NCBI GenBank assembly: GCA_002344795.1
Contig: DDUM01000053.1
Coordinates: 840 to 64,839, forward strand
DNA from: Flammeovirgaceae bacterium UBA2338
GTDB lineage: Bacteria > Bacteroidota > Bacteroidia > Cytophagales > Cyclobacteriaceae
DNA: 64,000 nt
Reading direction: 5' to 3'
Made by a program: the position numbers and the translations under genes
Notes under the pieces: generated by a model
Database searches by the model: none
What the model was told of the DNA's origin: nothing
The model's input: the letters and a program-made list of their open reading frames with translations, nothing else
Part shown: positions 1 to 8,019 of the stretch, piece by piece
How the letters are laid out: each line of letters starts with the position of its first letter
How positions within the stretch are numbered: the stretch's first letter is position 1

Positions 1-87
1 AAAGGCGCTATTTTAGTAGTGACTATGAAAGGGTGGCACACGACCACTTATATTGGTGTTGGCTGCAAGGTGGACAGACAAAGTTAA
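1..87 (+). CDS. C-terminal end of a truncated gene, unknown product
   Basis: An open frame enters at the left edge and ends with TAA at 85-87, giving 28 residues that finish in GCKVDRQS. It has no start inside the window. It lies 10 bases before the next gene on the same strand, which suggests it is the 3' end of an upstream operon gene. Too short to assign to a family, and it could be a chance open frame. Confidence 0.4.
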   Translation, partial: KGAILVVTMKGWHTTTYIGVGCKVDRQS

Positions 88-97
88 CAACTAAAAG

Positions 98-466
98 GTG
101 ATCAAAAGATTTTCAATTTATTTACTTTACAGTTTTGTTATCTTTTCTGTCGGTTACCTGACATCGTACATTTTAAAAGACAAGGTGACCGATGAGGTTA
201 AGAATGTTATGTTCCTTGCAAGTTCCTTCTTCATTCAATATCTATTCATCATAAAATGCTACGATCTGAGCAGGGTCAGAAGGATAATTTTGTGGATTAC
301 TGCGTGGATAGTATCCATGATTATTGGATGGGGGGTTCTCATTCACTATGGATTTGATAAAAAGCCTAATCACGCAGATTTGAACGGATTAATAGCCTAT
401 TTGATTAGCGCATATCTGATCTATGAATTGCACCACTATATTAGTAGACGCATGGTGGATCATTAA
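98..466 (+). CDS. Small four-helix membrane protein, hypothetical
   Basis: A 122-residue protein starting with GTG at 98. It shows four hydrophobic stretches at about residues 5-26, 37-55, 63-86 and 94-115, the expected layout of a polytopic inner-membrane protein. There is no recognisable catalytic motif. Charged residues cluster in the loops (KDKVTDE, DKKPNH), and the C-terminus HHYISRRMVDH is probably cytoplasmic. It follows the truncated gene at the left edge by only 10 bases, so the two may share a transcript. No ATG is available near the N-terminus, which supports the GTG start. I do not recognise the family. Confidence 0.65.
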   Translation: MIKRFSIYLLYSFVIFSVGYLTSYILKDKVTDEVKNVMFLASSFFIQYLFIIKCYDLSRVRRIILWITAWIVSMIIGWGVLIHYGFDKKPNHADLNGLIAYLISAYLIYELHHYISRRMVDH

Positions 467-779
467 CGCCAAAAGGGATCTGCAATAATCAATGAAAGCA
501 TTCATTATACTTTCAAATAGTTGTGCACCCACCTAGCTACCAACATGCCTATACGCCATGTGCTTCGTTGCCAGGCGTAAGTCACTTGCCTCGAAACACT
601 GATCTTTGAATGTTCCCAACTACCGCAAGGAGGGTGATGATGGACAGTTGATTGGTTGTGTGTTTTCTTCTGTTTGAAGAAAAATACAGCTGCAAAACCT
701 TATTCAACCGTCCACATAGGACTTTATTAATGGACTTTGGATTTTTTCTAGGTTGCAGGCTTATAAAAAACTCAGAACC
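467..779. other. Intergenic stretch, no gene seen
   Basis: About 310 bases between the membrane protein and the YceI gene. It contains a perfect 8-bp hairpin at 663-683 (TTTTCTTC, loop TGTTT, GAAGAAAA) that could end transcription on either strand, though no clean T-run follows it. The stretch must hold the YceI promoter, but I found no convincing TAnnTTTG element. Confidence 0.4.
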
Positions 780-1349
780 ATGAAAAACAGTCTTATCACA
801 GTCGTAACCCTATTACTTATATCTGCAGGAGTCAACGCACAAACCTGGAAAATTGACCCCAACCACGCCAGCATCATGTTCAATGCAAAGCACTCCGGGA
901 TTTCATTTGTCAATGGAAGGTTTATGGAGTTTGAGGCTACTGTGGAAGGCGGAACCCCTCAGGATTTTACAGGTGCCAAAGTGGCTTTCACAGCGCAGGT
1001 AGGCAGTGTGAGTACCGGTGCCGAGGGCAGGGACAAGCACTTAAAAACGGCTGATTTTTTTGATATGGAAAATCATCCTACCATCAGTTTTGTGAGTCAG
1101 TCATTCACTAAAACAGGAGACAATATGTACAAGGTAGTGGGCGATTTGACCATGAGGGGAAATACCAAACAGGTAGAGTTGGTCGCACAGCACATTGGAT
1201 CTACCAAAACCAGAGATGGTCGCAATAGTGTTGGTTTTCAACTTACCGGAAGTGTGGACAGAAACGAGTTTGGCGTGTCAGGTGCGGCTGGCTCCGTAGC
1301 ACCCATCATCGAAATTGTATGCAACGTGGAGATGTCCGAACAGAAATAG
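780..1349 (+). CDS. YceI family periplasmic lipid-binding protein
   Basis: A 189-residue exported protein. The first 20 residues form a signal peptide (MKNSLITVVTLLLISAGVNA), so ATG 780 is preferred to the in-frame TTG at 753, which would put a polar extension before it. The mature part matches the YceI pattern: WKIDPNHASIMFNAKHSG at the start, GRDKHLKTADFFD in the middle, then a GNTK-type strand. YceI proteins are lipocalin-like barrels that bind polyisoprenoids or amphiphiles in the periplasm; the physiological role is mostly unknown, often linked to acid or osmotic stress. It precedes the ArsR operon by about 120 bases and has its own orientation-matched gap, so co-transcription is not clear. 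Confidence 0.9.
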   Translation: MKNSLITVVTLLLISAGVNAQTWKIDPNHASIMFNAKHSGISFVNGRFMEFEATVEGGTPQDFTGAKVAFTAQVGSVSTGAEGRDKHLKTADFFDMENHPTISFVSQSFTKTGDNMYKVVGDLTMRGNTKQVELVAQHIGSTKTRDGRNSVGFQLTGSVDRNEFGVSGAAGSVAPIIEIVCNVEMSEQK

Positions 1350-1421
1350 CGACAAAGGAATCCTGTAGACGACCCTGCCAGGGGTTATAATTAATACGCA
1401 ACTAAAAATTATTTCAATACT

Positions 1422-1453
1422 ATTGCGCAGTTAAATGACTGCGCATATATTTG
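1422..1453 (+). promoter_or_regulatory. Bacteroidota-type promoter of the ArsR operon
   Basis: A -7 element TATATTTG (1446-1453) fits the Bacteroidota consensus TAnnTTTG exactly. A TTG at 1423-1425 lies 20 bases upstream, within the spacing known for the -33 element. The ArsR start codon is 20 bases downstream of the -7 box, so the leader must be very short. The fit of both boxes and the position make this the clearest promoter in the window. Confidence 0.7.
1424..1445. promoter_or_regulatory. Inverted repeat, likely ArsR operator
   Basis: A perfect inverted repeat: TGCGCAGT, six-base spacer TAAATG, ACTGCGCA. It fills the space between the -33 and -7 boxes of the ArsR promoter, the usual place for a dimeric winged-helix repressor to block RNA polymerase. 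Autoregulation is inferred from position and symmetry. Confidence 0.65.
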
Positions 1454-1474
1454 CAGTCAGATAGCTGCATATAT
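1447..1474. promoter_or_regulatory. Second inverted repeat over the -7 box and start codon
   Basis: Arms ATATTTGCAG and CTGCATATAT, complementary with one mismatch, around an eight-base spacer. The left arm contains the end of the -7 box and the right arm the first bases of the ArsR start codon. It abuts the first inverted repeat, so it may be a second operator site or an RNA hairpin over the start. Confidence 0.45.
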
Positions 1475-1787
1475 GGAGTTGAGAAGAGACGTATTTCAGG
1501 CCATTGCCGACCCCACGAGGAGAGCGATCATTGCATTGGTGGCTCTGCAGGCCATGACGCCTACTGCCATTGCAGAAAATTTTGATTCATCGCGACAAAC
1601 CATTTCCAAACACATTCAGATTCTTACCGCATGTGAGCTGCTCCAACAGGAGCAGACGGGCAGAGAGATTTACTATCATTTAAATCCCAGGAAGATGAAA
1701 GAAATCGCAGACTTTATCGAACCGTATCGTCAATTGTGGGACAAGCGATTTAATAAGCTTGAAGCAGTAATGAAAAAATACAAATAG
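1473..1787 (+). CDS. ArsR-family winged-helix transcriptional regulator
   Basis: A 104-residue protein with the ArsR/SmtB pattern: an N-terminal FQAIADPTRRAIIALV segment, then a helix-turn-helix around residues 30-55 (TPTAIAENFDSSRQTISKHI) and the wing with YYHLNP near residue 70. The metal-binding cysteine motif ELCVCDL of true arsenic sensors is absent, so it probably does not sense metals. Regulators of this subtype are normally paired with an SRPBCC/AHSA1 protein, and here that gene follows after one base. It is the first gene of an operon running to about 4.77 kb and has inverted repeats on its own promoter, which suggests autorepression. Confidence 0.9.
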   Translation: MELRRDVFQAIADPTRRAIIALVALQAMTPTAIAENFDSSRQTISKHIQILTACELLQQEQTGREIYYHLNPRKMKEIADFIEPYRQLWDKRFNKLEAVMKKYK

Positions 1788-1788
1788 C

Positions 1789-2253
1789 ATGGAACGAAAA
1801 ACAAAAATTGAGGCAGAAGAGGGGAAGCAGGAGATCCTCATTACCCGGGAGTTTGATTTGCCTCTGGAGTTACTATTTAAAGCGTATGTGGAACCAGCGT
1901 TGTTGGAGCAATGGATGGGAACCAAAGTGTTGAAACTGGAAAACAAAAGGCATGGCAGTTGGCAATTTGTAACCACCGATCCCAGGGGAAATAAGCACGG
2001 GTTCAACGGTGTGATCCATGAGTTCCACCCCGATCAAAAGATCACGCGTACTTTTGAAATGGAAAACTCTTCCTTTCCTGTTCAGCTGGAATTTCTGGAA
2101 TTCGAAAAAGTAACAGATAACACCAGCCAGCTCAATATGAAAATTGTCTTTAAATCAGTGGCAGACAGAGACAAAATGCTAAAGTTACCTTTTGCACAAG
2201 GCATTAATATGGCACACAACAGACTTCAGGAAATTGTCATTAAATTTATTTAA
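1789..2253 (+). CDS. SRPBCC (AHSA1-like) domain protein
   Basis: A 154-residue soluble protein of the START/SRPBCC fold, AHSA1 branch. The pattern TREFDLPLELLFKAYVEPALLEQWMG near the N-terminus is the family signature, followed by GHG-type loops and a C-terminal helix that closes the ligand cavity. Such proteins bind hydrophobic ligands, and the ligand here is unknown. The start ATG is one base after the ArsR stop, so the two are translationally coupled, a very common pairing. The regulator may respond to the same stress or ligand. Confidence 0.88.
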   Translation: MERKTKIEAEEGKQEILITREFDLPLELLFKAYVEPALLEQWMGTKVLKLENKRHGSWQFVTTDPRGNKHGFNGVIHEFHPDQKITRTFEMENSSFPVQLEFLEFEKVTDNTSQLNMKIVFKSVADRDKMLKLPFAQGINMAHNRLQEIVIKFI

Positions 2254-2260
2254 TATTCTT

Positions 2261-2641
2261 ATGTCGAAGAGAAATAAAATCATCTATTGGATAGCCACCA
2301 TTTGGTTGTCGTTGGGCATGGTGTCCACAGGTATAGTACAAATAATGAAGATGGAAGCGGAAGTAGAGCTCATCATCAATAAGCTGGGCTATCCTGTTTA
2401 TTTTCTTACTTTGTTAGGAGTATGGAAATTGTTGGGTGTAGTAGCAGTGCTTGTTCCCAGGTTTCCTTTGGTTAAAGAATGGGCGTATGCCGGTTTCTTC
2501 TTTGCCATGTCTGGGGCAGTGTTCTCTCATATTGCCATGGGCAGTGCGGCCATTGATTTTTTTGGTCCGTCATTGCTAATAGTACTCACGGTAGTATCCT
2601 GGTATTTCAGACCAGCAGAAAGAAGAGTTGTTGCCGTTTAA
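2261..2641 (+). CDS. DoxX-like membrane protein
   Basis: A 126-residue membrane protein with four hydrophobic helices (about residues 9-25, 46-66, 73-94 and 98-117). The order and the central GVWKLLGVVAVLVPRFPLVKEW segment match the DoxX-like (DoxX_2) family. ATG 2261 is chosen over an upstream in-frame start at 2192 because the longer form overlaps the previous gene by 60 bases and adds an unrelated N-terminus. It begins seven bases after the SRPBCC gene stops. DoxX-like proteins are linked to redox or sulphur metabolism in some bacteria; here the role is unknown. Confidence 0.82.
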   Translation: MSKRNKIIYWIATIWLSLGMVSTGIVQIMKMEAEVELIINKLGYPVYFLTLLGVWKLLGVVAVLVPRFPLVKEWAYAGFFFAMSGAVFSHIAMGSAAIDFFGPSLLIVLTVVSWYFRPAERRVVAV

Positions 2642-2650
2642 TAATACATT

Positions 2651-3229
2651 ATGATTTCCAGTGTAGATTTTTTCTTTAATAAAGAAAGCCAATGGAAGAA
2701 AGAGTATGCCCAACTGAGATCAATCATCCTTGCCTGTGGGTTGACAGAAGAACTGAAGTGGGGTAAACCTTGCTATACCTTTAATGGCAATAATGTTGTT
2801 TTGATCCATGGGTTCAAAGAATACTGTGCGCTGTTGTTTCACAAAGGAGCTTTGCTAAAAGACACCCATGACCTGCTAGTTCAGCAAACAGAAAATGTAC
2901 AGGCTGCCCGTCAGATTCGCTTTACAAGTTTAAAGGAAATAGTAAAGTTGAAAGCTGTTTTAAAAACCTACGTGTATGAGGCCATTGAGGTAGAGCGGGC
3001 CGGATTGAAAGTAAAGATGAAGAAGACATCGGCATTTCCCATGCCGCCAGAATTCAAAGAGGCACTTAAAGATCGGGAATTGAAAGCTGCCTTTGAGGCG
3101 TTGACACCGGGAAGGCAACGGGGATACTTACTTTATTTTTCTGCGGCCAAACAATCCAAAACCCGTGTAGCAAGGATTGAAAAAAGCATCCCTGATATCT
3201 TTGAGGGCAAAGGTTACAACGAACGATAA
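2651..3229 (+). CDS. YdeI/DUF1801-family protein
   Basis: A 192-residue soluble protein. The N-terminal half matches DUF1801 (iron-chaperone-like fold): EELKWGKPCYTFNGNNVVLIHGFKEYCALLFHKGALL. The C-terminal half matches the YdeI/OmpD-associated region: a PMPPEFKEAL segment followed by FEALTPGRQRGYLLYFSAAKQSKTRVARIE. Proteins with this pairing are annotated as YdeI or bacteriocin-protection-like, without a known reaction. It starts nine bases after the DoxX-like gene, inside the ArsR-led operon. Confidence 0.85.
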   Translation: MISSVDFFFNKESQWKKEYAQLRSIILACGLTEELKWGKPCYTFNGNNVVLIHGFKEYCALLFHKGALLKDTHDLLVQQTENVQAARQIRFTSLKEIVKLKAVLKTYVYEAIEVERAGLKVKMKKTSAFPMPPEFKEALKDRELKAAFEALTPGRQRGYLLYFSAAKQSKTRVARIEKSIPDIFEGKGYNER

Positions 3230-3248
3230 TTAATTTAAGCATACTTTA

Positions 3249-3818
3249 ATGGCAAAGAAGATTGTAAAAGACTTGTCCGCTAAGCAACAGAAAGAATTAC
3301 TAAGTGTGTTAAAAACTCGCTTTGAAAAAAATATGAATCGCCATAAGGGCATGGATTGGGCCAGAGTAGAGAAGAAGCTAGAGGCGCGCCCCGACAAACT
3401 GTGGTCGTTGCATGAGATGGAGCTAACAGGAGGTGAGCCCGATGTGGTGGGGTATGACAAAAAGAAAGACGCGTTTGTATTCTATGATTGCTCTGAGGAA
3501 AGTCCGAAAGGTCGCAGAAGTGTTTGTTATGACAGGGAAGGGCTGGAATCAAGAAAAGAACATCGGCCTAAAAATAGCGCTGTAGATATGGCGGTTGACA
3601 TGGGCATAGACCTGTTAACAGAAGAGGAGTACCGCACTTTGCAACAACTGGGAGATTTTGATACAAAAACTTCGAGCTGGTTGCATACTCCGGATGCAAT
3701 CCGAGCACTGGGCGGTGCCCTCTTTGGGGATTTCCGCTACGGTCAAACCTTTGTCTATCACAACGGAGCCCAATCGTACTACGCAGCGAGAGGTTTTAGG
3801 GGAGTGCTTAGGGTTTAA
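3249..3818 (+). CDS. DUF4256 domain protein
   Basis: A 189-residue soluble protein. The body matches DUF4256: KTRFEKNMNRHKGMDW, then MELTGGEPDVVGYD, FYDCSEESPKGRRSVCYDREG, and a C-terminal FGDFRYGQTFVYHNGAQSYY. No catalytic function is known for this family. It lies 19 bases after the YdeI gene on the same strand, and genes of this family often accompany ArsR-SRPBCC-DoxX sets in Bacteroidota, which supports a shared operon. Confidence 0.85.
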   Translation: MAKKIVKDLSAKQQKELLSVLKTRFEKNMNRHKGMDWARVEKKLEARPDKLWSLHEMELTGGEPDVVGYDKKKDAFVFYDCSEESPKGRRSVCYDREGLESRKEHRPKNSAVDMAVDMGIDLLTEEEYRTLQQLGDFDTKTSSWLHTPDAIRALGGALFGDFRYGQTFVYHNGAQSYYAARGFRGVLRV

Positions 3819-3888
3819 ACCGATTTTACTCCTCTCCCTAAAATAAATAGATAGAGATCAATTATTGACAATATCTTAGGAGTTATAA

Positions 3889-4308
3889 ATGGAACACAGC
3901 ACCAACTATTTTGACACGTTCATACAGGTAGCAGAAGATTGTCCTGCAGAGGAAGGAATTGTACCACCTGAAAGAGGAGAGAAGAAATCCATTGCCAACG
4001 TACAGTTCGAGTTGCTAAGGAATAACCCTTATCGGTATACATCGGATGATCTTTTGTTTCTGGTGCACGCGCAACGCAATGACCTTGTCAAATCTGAAAT
4101 GAAGCAGGAACGGGAAAAGTTTTTTTCAAAGGGACAGGCCTGCATGCGTGCATCGCCATTGACCAAAACTTATGGTTGGGGTATACATAATGATGAAGAT
4201 GGAAAGATTGCTATCTTTGGTAGAGACTCAGAAGAGTATAAAAAGTTCCTGACAAAAAAAGGGTTGAAAGTTGTGCCTGCTATGCGCTCCAAACGGAAAG
4301 AAAAATAA
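3889..4308 (+). CDS. DUF6157 family protein
   Basis: A 139-residue soluble protein. The N-terminus (HSTNYFDTFIQVAEDCPAEE) and the segment FELLRNNPYRYTSDDLLF match the DUF6157 family, followed by a lysine-rich tail. Function unknown. The gap of 70 bases from the previous gene is longer than others in this operon, but the orientation is the same and no terminator is visible, so read-through is likely. Confidence 0.8.
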   Translation: MEHSTNYFDTFIQVAEDCPAEEGIVPPERGEKKSIANVQFELLRNNPYRYTSDDLLFLVHAQRNDLVKSEMKQEREKFFSKGQACMRASPLTKTYGWGIHNDEDGKIAIFGRDSEEYKKFLTKKGLKVVPAMRSKRKEK

Positions 4309-4334
4309 GAAGTTGTCTCCAAAATCAAATCTCA

Positions 4335-4769
4335 ATGACATCAACAATGAACAAACCTGCGACCTGGTATTGGATAGTTTGTGGTATTGCATTGGTATGG
4401 AACTTAATGGGAGTGATGGCCTATGTGGCGCAAATGACCATGAGTCCAGAGGCGATGCAGGCTTTGCCAGAAAATGAAAGAATGCTGTATGAGAACACAC
4501 CGTCCTGGGCAACAGGTGCATTTGCGTTGGCAGTATGGGGCGGTACATTGGGAAGTATGTTCTTGTTATTAAGAAGGAAGCTGGCCACGCCCGTTCTGAT
4601 CATCTCTTTGGTAGGCATTGCAGTGCAAATGTTTCATTCTTTTTTTATGAGCAAGTCGATTGAGGTATACGGACCCGGTGGAATGGTGATGCCCGTTATG
4701 ATCGCTGTCATCGCGGTATACCTTGTTTGGCTTTCAAAGAAAGCTACAGCCAATGGCTGGATGAAATAG
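4335..4769 (+). CDS. Four-helix membrane protein, hypothetical
   Basis: A 144-residue polytopic membrane protein, with hydrophobic segments around residues 10-32, 60-80, 84-105 and 115-136. A second in-frame ATG at 4347 is also possible. The pattern WGGTLGSMFLLLRRKLATPVLIISLVGI resembles small membrane proteins often annotated as sugar-transporter-like in Bacteroidota, but that name has little support. It is the last gene of the ArsR-led run, 26 bases after the DUF6157 gene. No catalytic motif seen. Confidence 0.75.
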   Translation: MTSTMNKPATWYWIVCGIALVWNLMGVMAYVAQMTMSPEAMQALPENERMLYENTPSWATGAFALAVWGGTLGSMFLLLRRKLATPVLIISLVGIAVQMFHSFFMSKSIEVYGPGGMVMPVMIAVIAVYLVWLSKKATANGWMK

Positions 4770-4962
4770 AATTTCTTTCATACCAAGTATCAAAGCAGCG
4801 ATAGTGAATCCTGTAAAAAGTCTTCCGTCAGAATAAGAGCATCATCCTTCCCACACCTGGTGGCCTGCGAAGGATGAATCAAACAATTCCATCTCAAAAA
4901 TCTTCTTCATGAGAGCGTGATTTCAATCAACGTATTGTAGTATTTTCGCGCTACTTTACTAC

Positions 4963-4978
4963 CAGGTATTTTTACCTG
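4963..4978 (+). promoter_or_regulatory. Small perfect hairpin before the kinase start
   Basis: CAGGTA, four T, TACCTG: a perfect 6-bp inverted repeat 16 bases ahead of the TTG start of the sensor kinase. It could be a protein-binding site or a leader hairpin limiting translation from the weak start codon. Confidence 0.35.
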
Positions 4979-4994
4979 AAAAACCACTTGACAC

Positions 4995-7136
4995 TTGAGA
5001 TTTTGCTCTGTTCTGCTTTCTCTTTTACTTATTGGAGTACTCCATGTATCTCACGCACAGGATGTTATTTTTTCTGACTCATTAAAAGAGGCACTTCACA
5101 GTTACTCAACTGAGGAAAAATTGGACACGTATTGGCTTTTGGCAAGAGCGTATGCTGCCGTAGACTCAACAGTAACGGAAGAGCTTGTGGGGAATATCTC
5201 CTCTCTTACAGTTGATAAGGAATTGCTAACTGCCATGATCGCGGCACTTGATGGTAATCGGTATGAATCCCGTGGTGAAAAAGAGTTGGCAATAGATAAT
5301 TATAAGAAAGCCATTCAAAAGTTGGGGGAGAAAGAAGAGTGGATAAAGCAGGGGCAGGTGATGTTGGACCTGGCTACGCTCTACGGAAAGAACAACCAGT
5401 ATGAGCAGTTCAAAAAACTCTCCATTGATGCCAATAATTTGTTTATAGCGGGTAAGGATTCTTTAGGGTTAATCACCTCGTTTTCCAACGTGGGAAGAAG
5501 TCATCAGTTGTTGGGACAATTTGACTCCGCCATTACCTACTTGTACAAATCGGTGGCAATAATTGAATCCTATCAACCAAAACCATTATGGGCAAAAGTG
5601 TACCTCAGGTTGGCAGGCAATACATACAATAACCTGGGCATAGCCTATATGGAACATGGTGATGATAAAACCGGTATGCGGTTCTACAATAAAGCCATGG
5701 AAAAGAAAAAGCAATTGGGAGATCCTATTGAAGTGGGCAATATGTATATCAATATCGGAGGCATCATGTTCTCACAAAACAATTTAAGAGCAGCCAGGGC
5801 CTACCTTGACAGCGCTTCTCAAAACTATGGTGAAGCGGGTTATAAAAGTGGACTACTGCTTTGTAAATCTAACTCCGCAGCGGTTTCCAATGTGGTGGGT
5901 GAATACGATCGAGCCATTGACTATGCGCGGGAAGGGGTGATGCTTGCCAAAGAGATGGCCGATAAGTACAATCAATCACTGAATTATTTTCACATCGGCA
6001 CTGCCTATGGGCACAAAGGTTTTCATGCGCTGTCACAAGTCTATATGGATTCCTCACTGGTAAGGGCCACAGAGATCAAATCAAGAAACATGATTGCCGA
6101 AATCATGAATACGCAATACGAATTTGCAGTACAGAAAGGTGAATTTGAACGAGCGCTGAGTTTTAGAAACCAATACATTGCCGTCAAGGATTCGATGTTC
6201 CAGGAGAAAAAGTCGAAAGATATTGTTGAGATGGAAACACAATACAAGACCCGGGAAAAGGATCAGGAAATTAATTTTCTTAACCAACTCAACGAATTAA
6301 AAACAGCCTCACTCGAAAGAAACACATTCCTGATTGTTGGGCTGCTCATACTCCTCGGGTTAGTCATTGTTGGGTTTAACTTTTTGCGATACCGTGCTAC
6401 CCAAAGGGCAAAGTCTGTACTTCAGGAACAAAAGATTAGAATGCGGGAAGCACAAATAAGGGCGGTGATTGATTCACAGGAACAGGAGAGAAAACGCTTT
6501 GCCACTGACCTGCACGATGGAATGGGCCAGCTTATATCAGCACTTCAGTTGAATATTCAATCCATGAATCAAATCAATGGCGACCTGAACAAAAGAGATG
6601 AGCTGTATGAGAACTCAACCCACCTTCTAAAAGATGTTCATAAAGAAATCAGAAACATTGCCTTTAACCTGATGCCACAGACATTGATGAAGGAAGGGTT
6701 GGTTGCTGCAGTAGAGGAGTTGACAAAACGCATTAACAACACCAATCAACTTCAGGTAAAACTATCTGTTCTGGATGTAGAAAACCGCTTGCCTGAAGTA
6801 GTCGAAGTTTCCTTGTACAGAATTATTCAGGAATTCTTATCCAACATCATGAAATACAGCCAGGCAACCCACGTCTACCTTGGTCTGACAAACCATGAGG
6901 AAGAACTTGTGCTGTCTATTGAAGATGATGGTATAGGATATGATATTGAGAAATTCAGAAACAGCCAGGGAAACGGTTGGAGAAATATTAATACGCGACT
7001 TAATCTGATAAAAGGAGAGTTGCAGATCGATACGCAAGAGGGTAAGAAGGGAACATCTGTCCTTATCACAATAAACACACTTGATCCAACTAACACATTA
7101 TCAGTAAAAGCAGGAACTGATAAGAGTAGTTCTTAA
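4995..7136 (+). CDS. TPR-containing sensor histidine kinase (HisKA_3 type)
   Basis: A 713-residue sensor kinase. A signal peptide (ends VSHAQ near residue 22) leads to a periplasmic part of TPR repeats to about residue 400 (for example NNLGIAYMEHGDDKTGMRFYNKAM). A coiled segment and one membrane helix (about 445-466) follow, then a cytoplasmic HisKA_3 domain with the phosphorylated His near residue 507 in DLHDGMGQ and a HATPase domain with EDDGIGYD near residue 643. It should phosphorylate a NarL-type regulator. The start is TTG; no ATG lies before the signal peptide. It ends overlapping by four bases with the convergent response regulator gene, its presumed partner. Confidence 0.9.
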   Translation: MRFCSVLLSLLLIGVLHVSHAQDVIFSDSLKEALHSYSTEEKLDTYWLLARAYAAVDSTVTEELVGNISSLTVDKELLTAMIAALDGNRYESRGEKELAIDNYKKAIQKLGEKEEWIKQGQVMLDLATLYGKNNQYEQFKKLSIDANNLFIAGKDSLGLITSFSNVGRSHQLLGQFDSAITYLYKSVAIIESYQPKPLWAKVYLRLAGNTYNNLGIAYMEHGDDKTGMRFYNKAMEKKKQLGDPIEVGNMYINIGGIMFSQNNLRAARAYLDSASQNYGEAGYKSGLLLCKSNSAAVSNVVGEYDRAIDYAREGVMLAKEMADKYNQSLNYFHIGTAYGHKGFHALSQVYMDSSLVRATEIKSRNMIAEIMNTQYEFAVQKGEFERALSFRNQYIAVKDSMFQEKKSKDIVEMETQYKTREKDQEINFLNQLNELKTASLERNTFLIVGLLILLGLVIVGFNFLRYRATQRAKSVLQEQKIRMREAQIRAVIDSQEQERKRFATDLHDGMGQLISALQLNIQSMNQINGDLNKRDELYENSTHLLKDVHKEIRNIAFNLMPQTLMKEGLVAAVEELTKRINNTNQLQVKLSVLDVENRLPEVVEVSLYRIIQEFLSNIMKYSQATHVYLGLTNHEEELVLSIEDDGIGYDIEKFRNSQGNGWRNINTRLNLIKGELQIDTQEGKKGTSVLITINTLDPTNTLSVKAGTDKSSS

Positions 7137-7756
7137 ACCAAATTGTTCTTAAAGGCATATCGCACAAGTCCCACCACATTATTAGTCCCCGTTTTCTTTA
7201 GGATATTTTTTCGATGTGTTTCTACCGTTCGCTCGCTGATAAAGAGAATATCAGCGATCTGCCTGGTGCTGTATTCTTTCGCTATCAGTTTGGTGATTTC
7301 TACTTCCCTTGGCGTTAAGTCTTTGTTTTTATCTGCGTCTATATTCTGAATTAGAATATCAGAAACATCCTCACTCAGGAATCGCTTTCCGCGCACTACC
7401 TTATCGAGCGCGTCTATGATGCTTTGGTGTGTGTCTTTTTTTAGAATAAATCCATCCGCACCCATCTTAAGAAGTTCTCGAATTACTGAAGGCTCGTCAT
7501 GCATGCTCAGTACAATGGTTTTGATCTCGGGCAAGACGGTTTTGGCAATCTTAATGAGTTCGAGCCCTTTCATGTTAGGCATCTCGTAGTCTGTGATCAG
7601 AATATCGTAGTCGTTGTTTTTTAAAAGTTCCTGTGCACGCTCAGGTGTATGGGCGGTATCCGTTACTTCAAACAATTCAGAAGCACCATCGATGATGGAC
7701 TTTGTCCCCTCCAGTAGAATTTGGTGATCATCCACCAATAGAATTCGGTATTTCAT
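7133..7756 (-). CDS. NarL/LuxR-family response regulator
   Basis: A 207-residue regulator. The receiver domain shows the acidic pair (VDDHQ, residues 8-12), the phospho-acceptor Asp56 in ITDYEMPN, and Lys in FILKKD. The C-terminal LuxR helix-turn-helix contains LTPREVEITKLIAKEYSTRQIADILFISERTVE split over two helices. The ATG at 7756 is preferred to one 14 codons upstream because it begins directly with the receiver fold. It faces the TPR kinase tail to tail, and the stop codons overlap by four bases, which strongly suggests a functional pair. A possible target site lies upstream at 7875-7890. Confidence 0.9.
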   Translation of the reverse strand: MKYRILLVDDHQILLEGTKSIIDGASELFEVTDTAHTPERAQELLKNNDYDILITDYEMPNMKGLELIKIAKTVLPEIKTIVLSMHDEPSVIRELLKMGADGFILKKDTHQSIIDALDKVVRGKRFLSEDVSDILIQNIDADKNKDLTPREVEITKLIAKEYSTRQIADILFISERTVETHRKNILKKTGTNNVVGLVRYAFKNNLV

Positions 7757-7874
7757 CTTTCTTGCGCGAGCAAGATATAGCTTATTGAATATCTTCACAA
7801 AGCATTATTTTTCAATCGGCAAGCAATAAAAAATATGGTGGATTGTCCATCATGACTACCCGGTATATATGGCC

Positions 7875-7890
7875 TACCCGATGTTGGGTA
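7875..7890. promoter_or_regulatory. Candidate NarL-type 7-2-7 operator
   Basis: TACCCGA, two bases, TTGGGTA: two opposed heptamers that differ at one position, spaced by two bases, the arrangement known for NarL-family dimers. It lies between the divergent response regulator gene and the M20-like gene, and a further TACCCGGTA lies about 18 bases to its left. Binding by the neighbouring regulator is inferred. Confidence 0.4.
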
Positions 7891-8019
7891 TCTTTTTATA
7901 AAAAAGATTTGATTCATACCTGTTTCCATTGACATTATAAATAAGTTAGCAGCAGTAATTTATTTGTTGGTTCAATTTTTTGAGTGAACCAAAACAACCA
8001 CCATTATAAGGCGACAAGC

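Noticed and set aside
2192..2260. Longer N-terminus for the DoxX-like protein
   Set aside because: It overlaps the SRPBCC gene and does not add to the family pattern.
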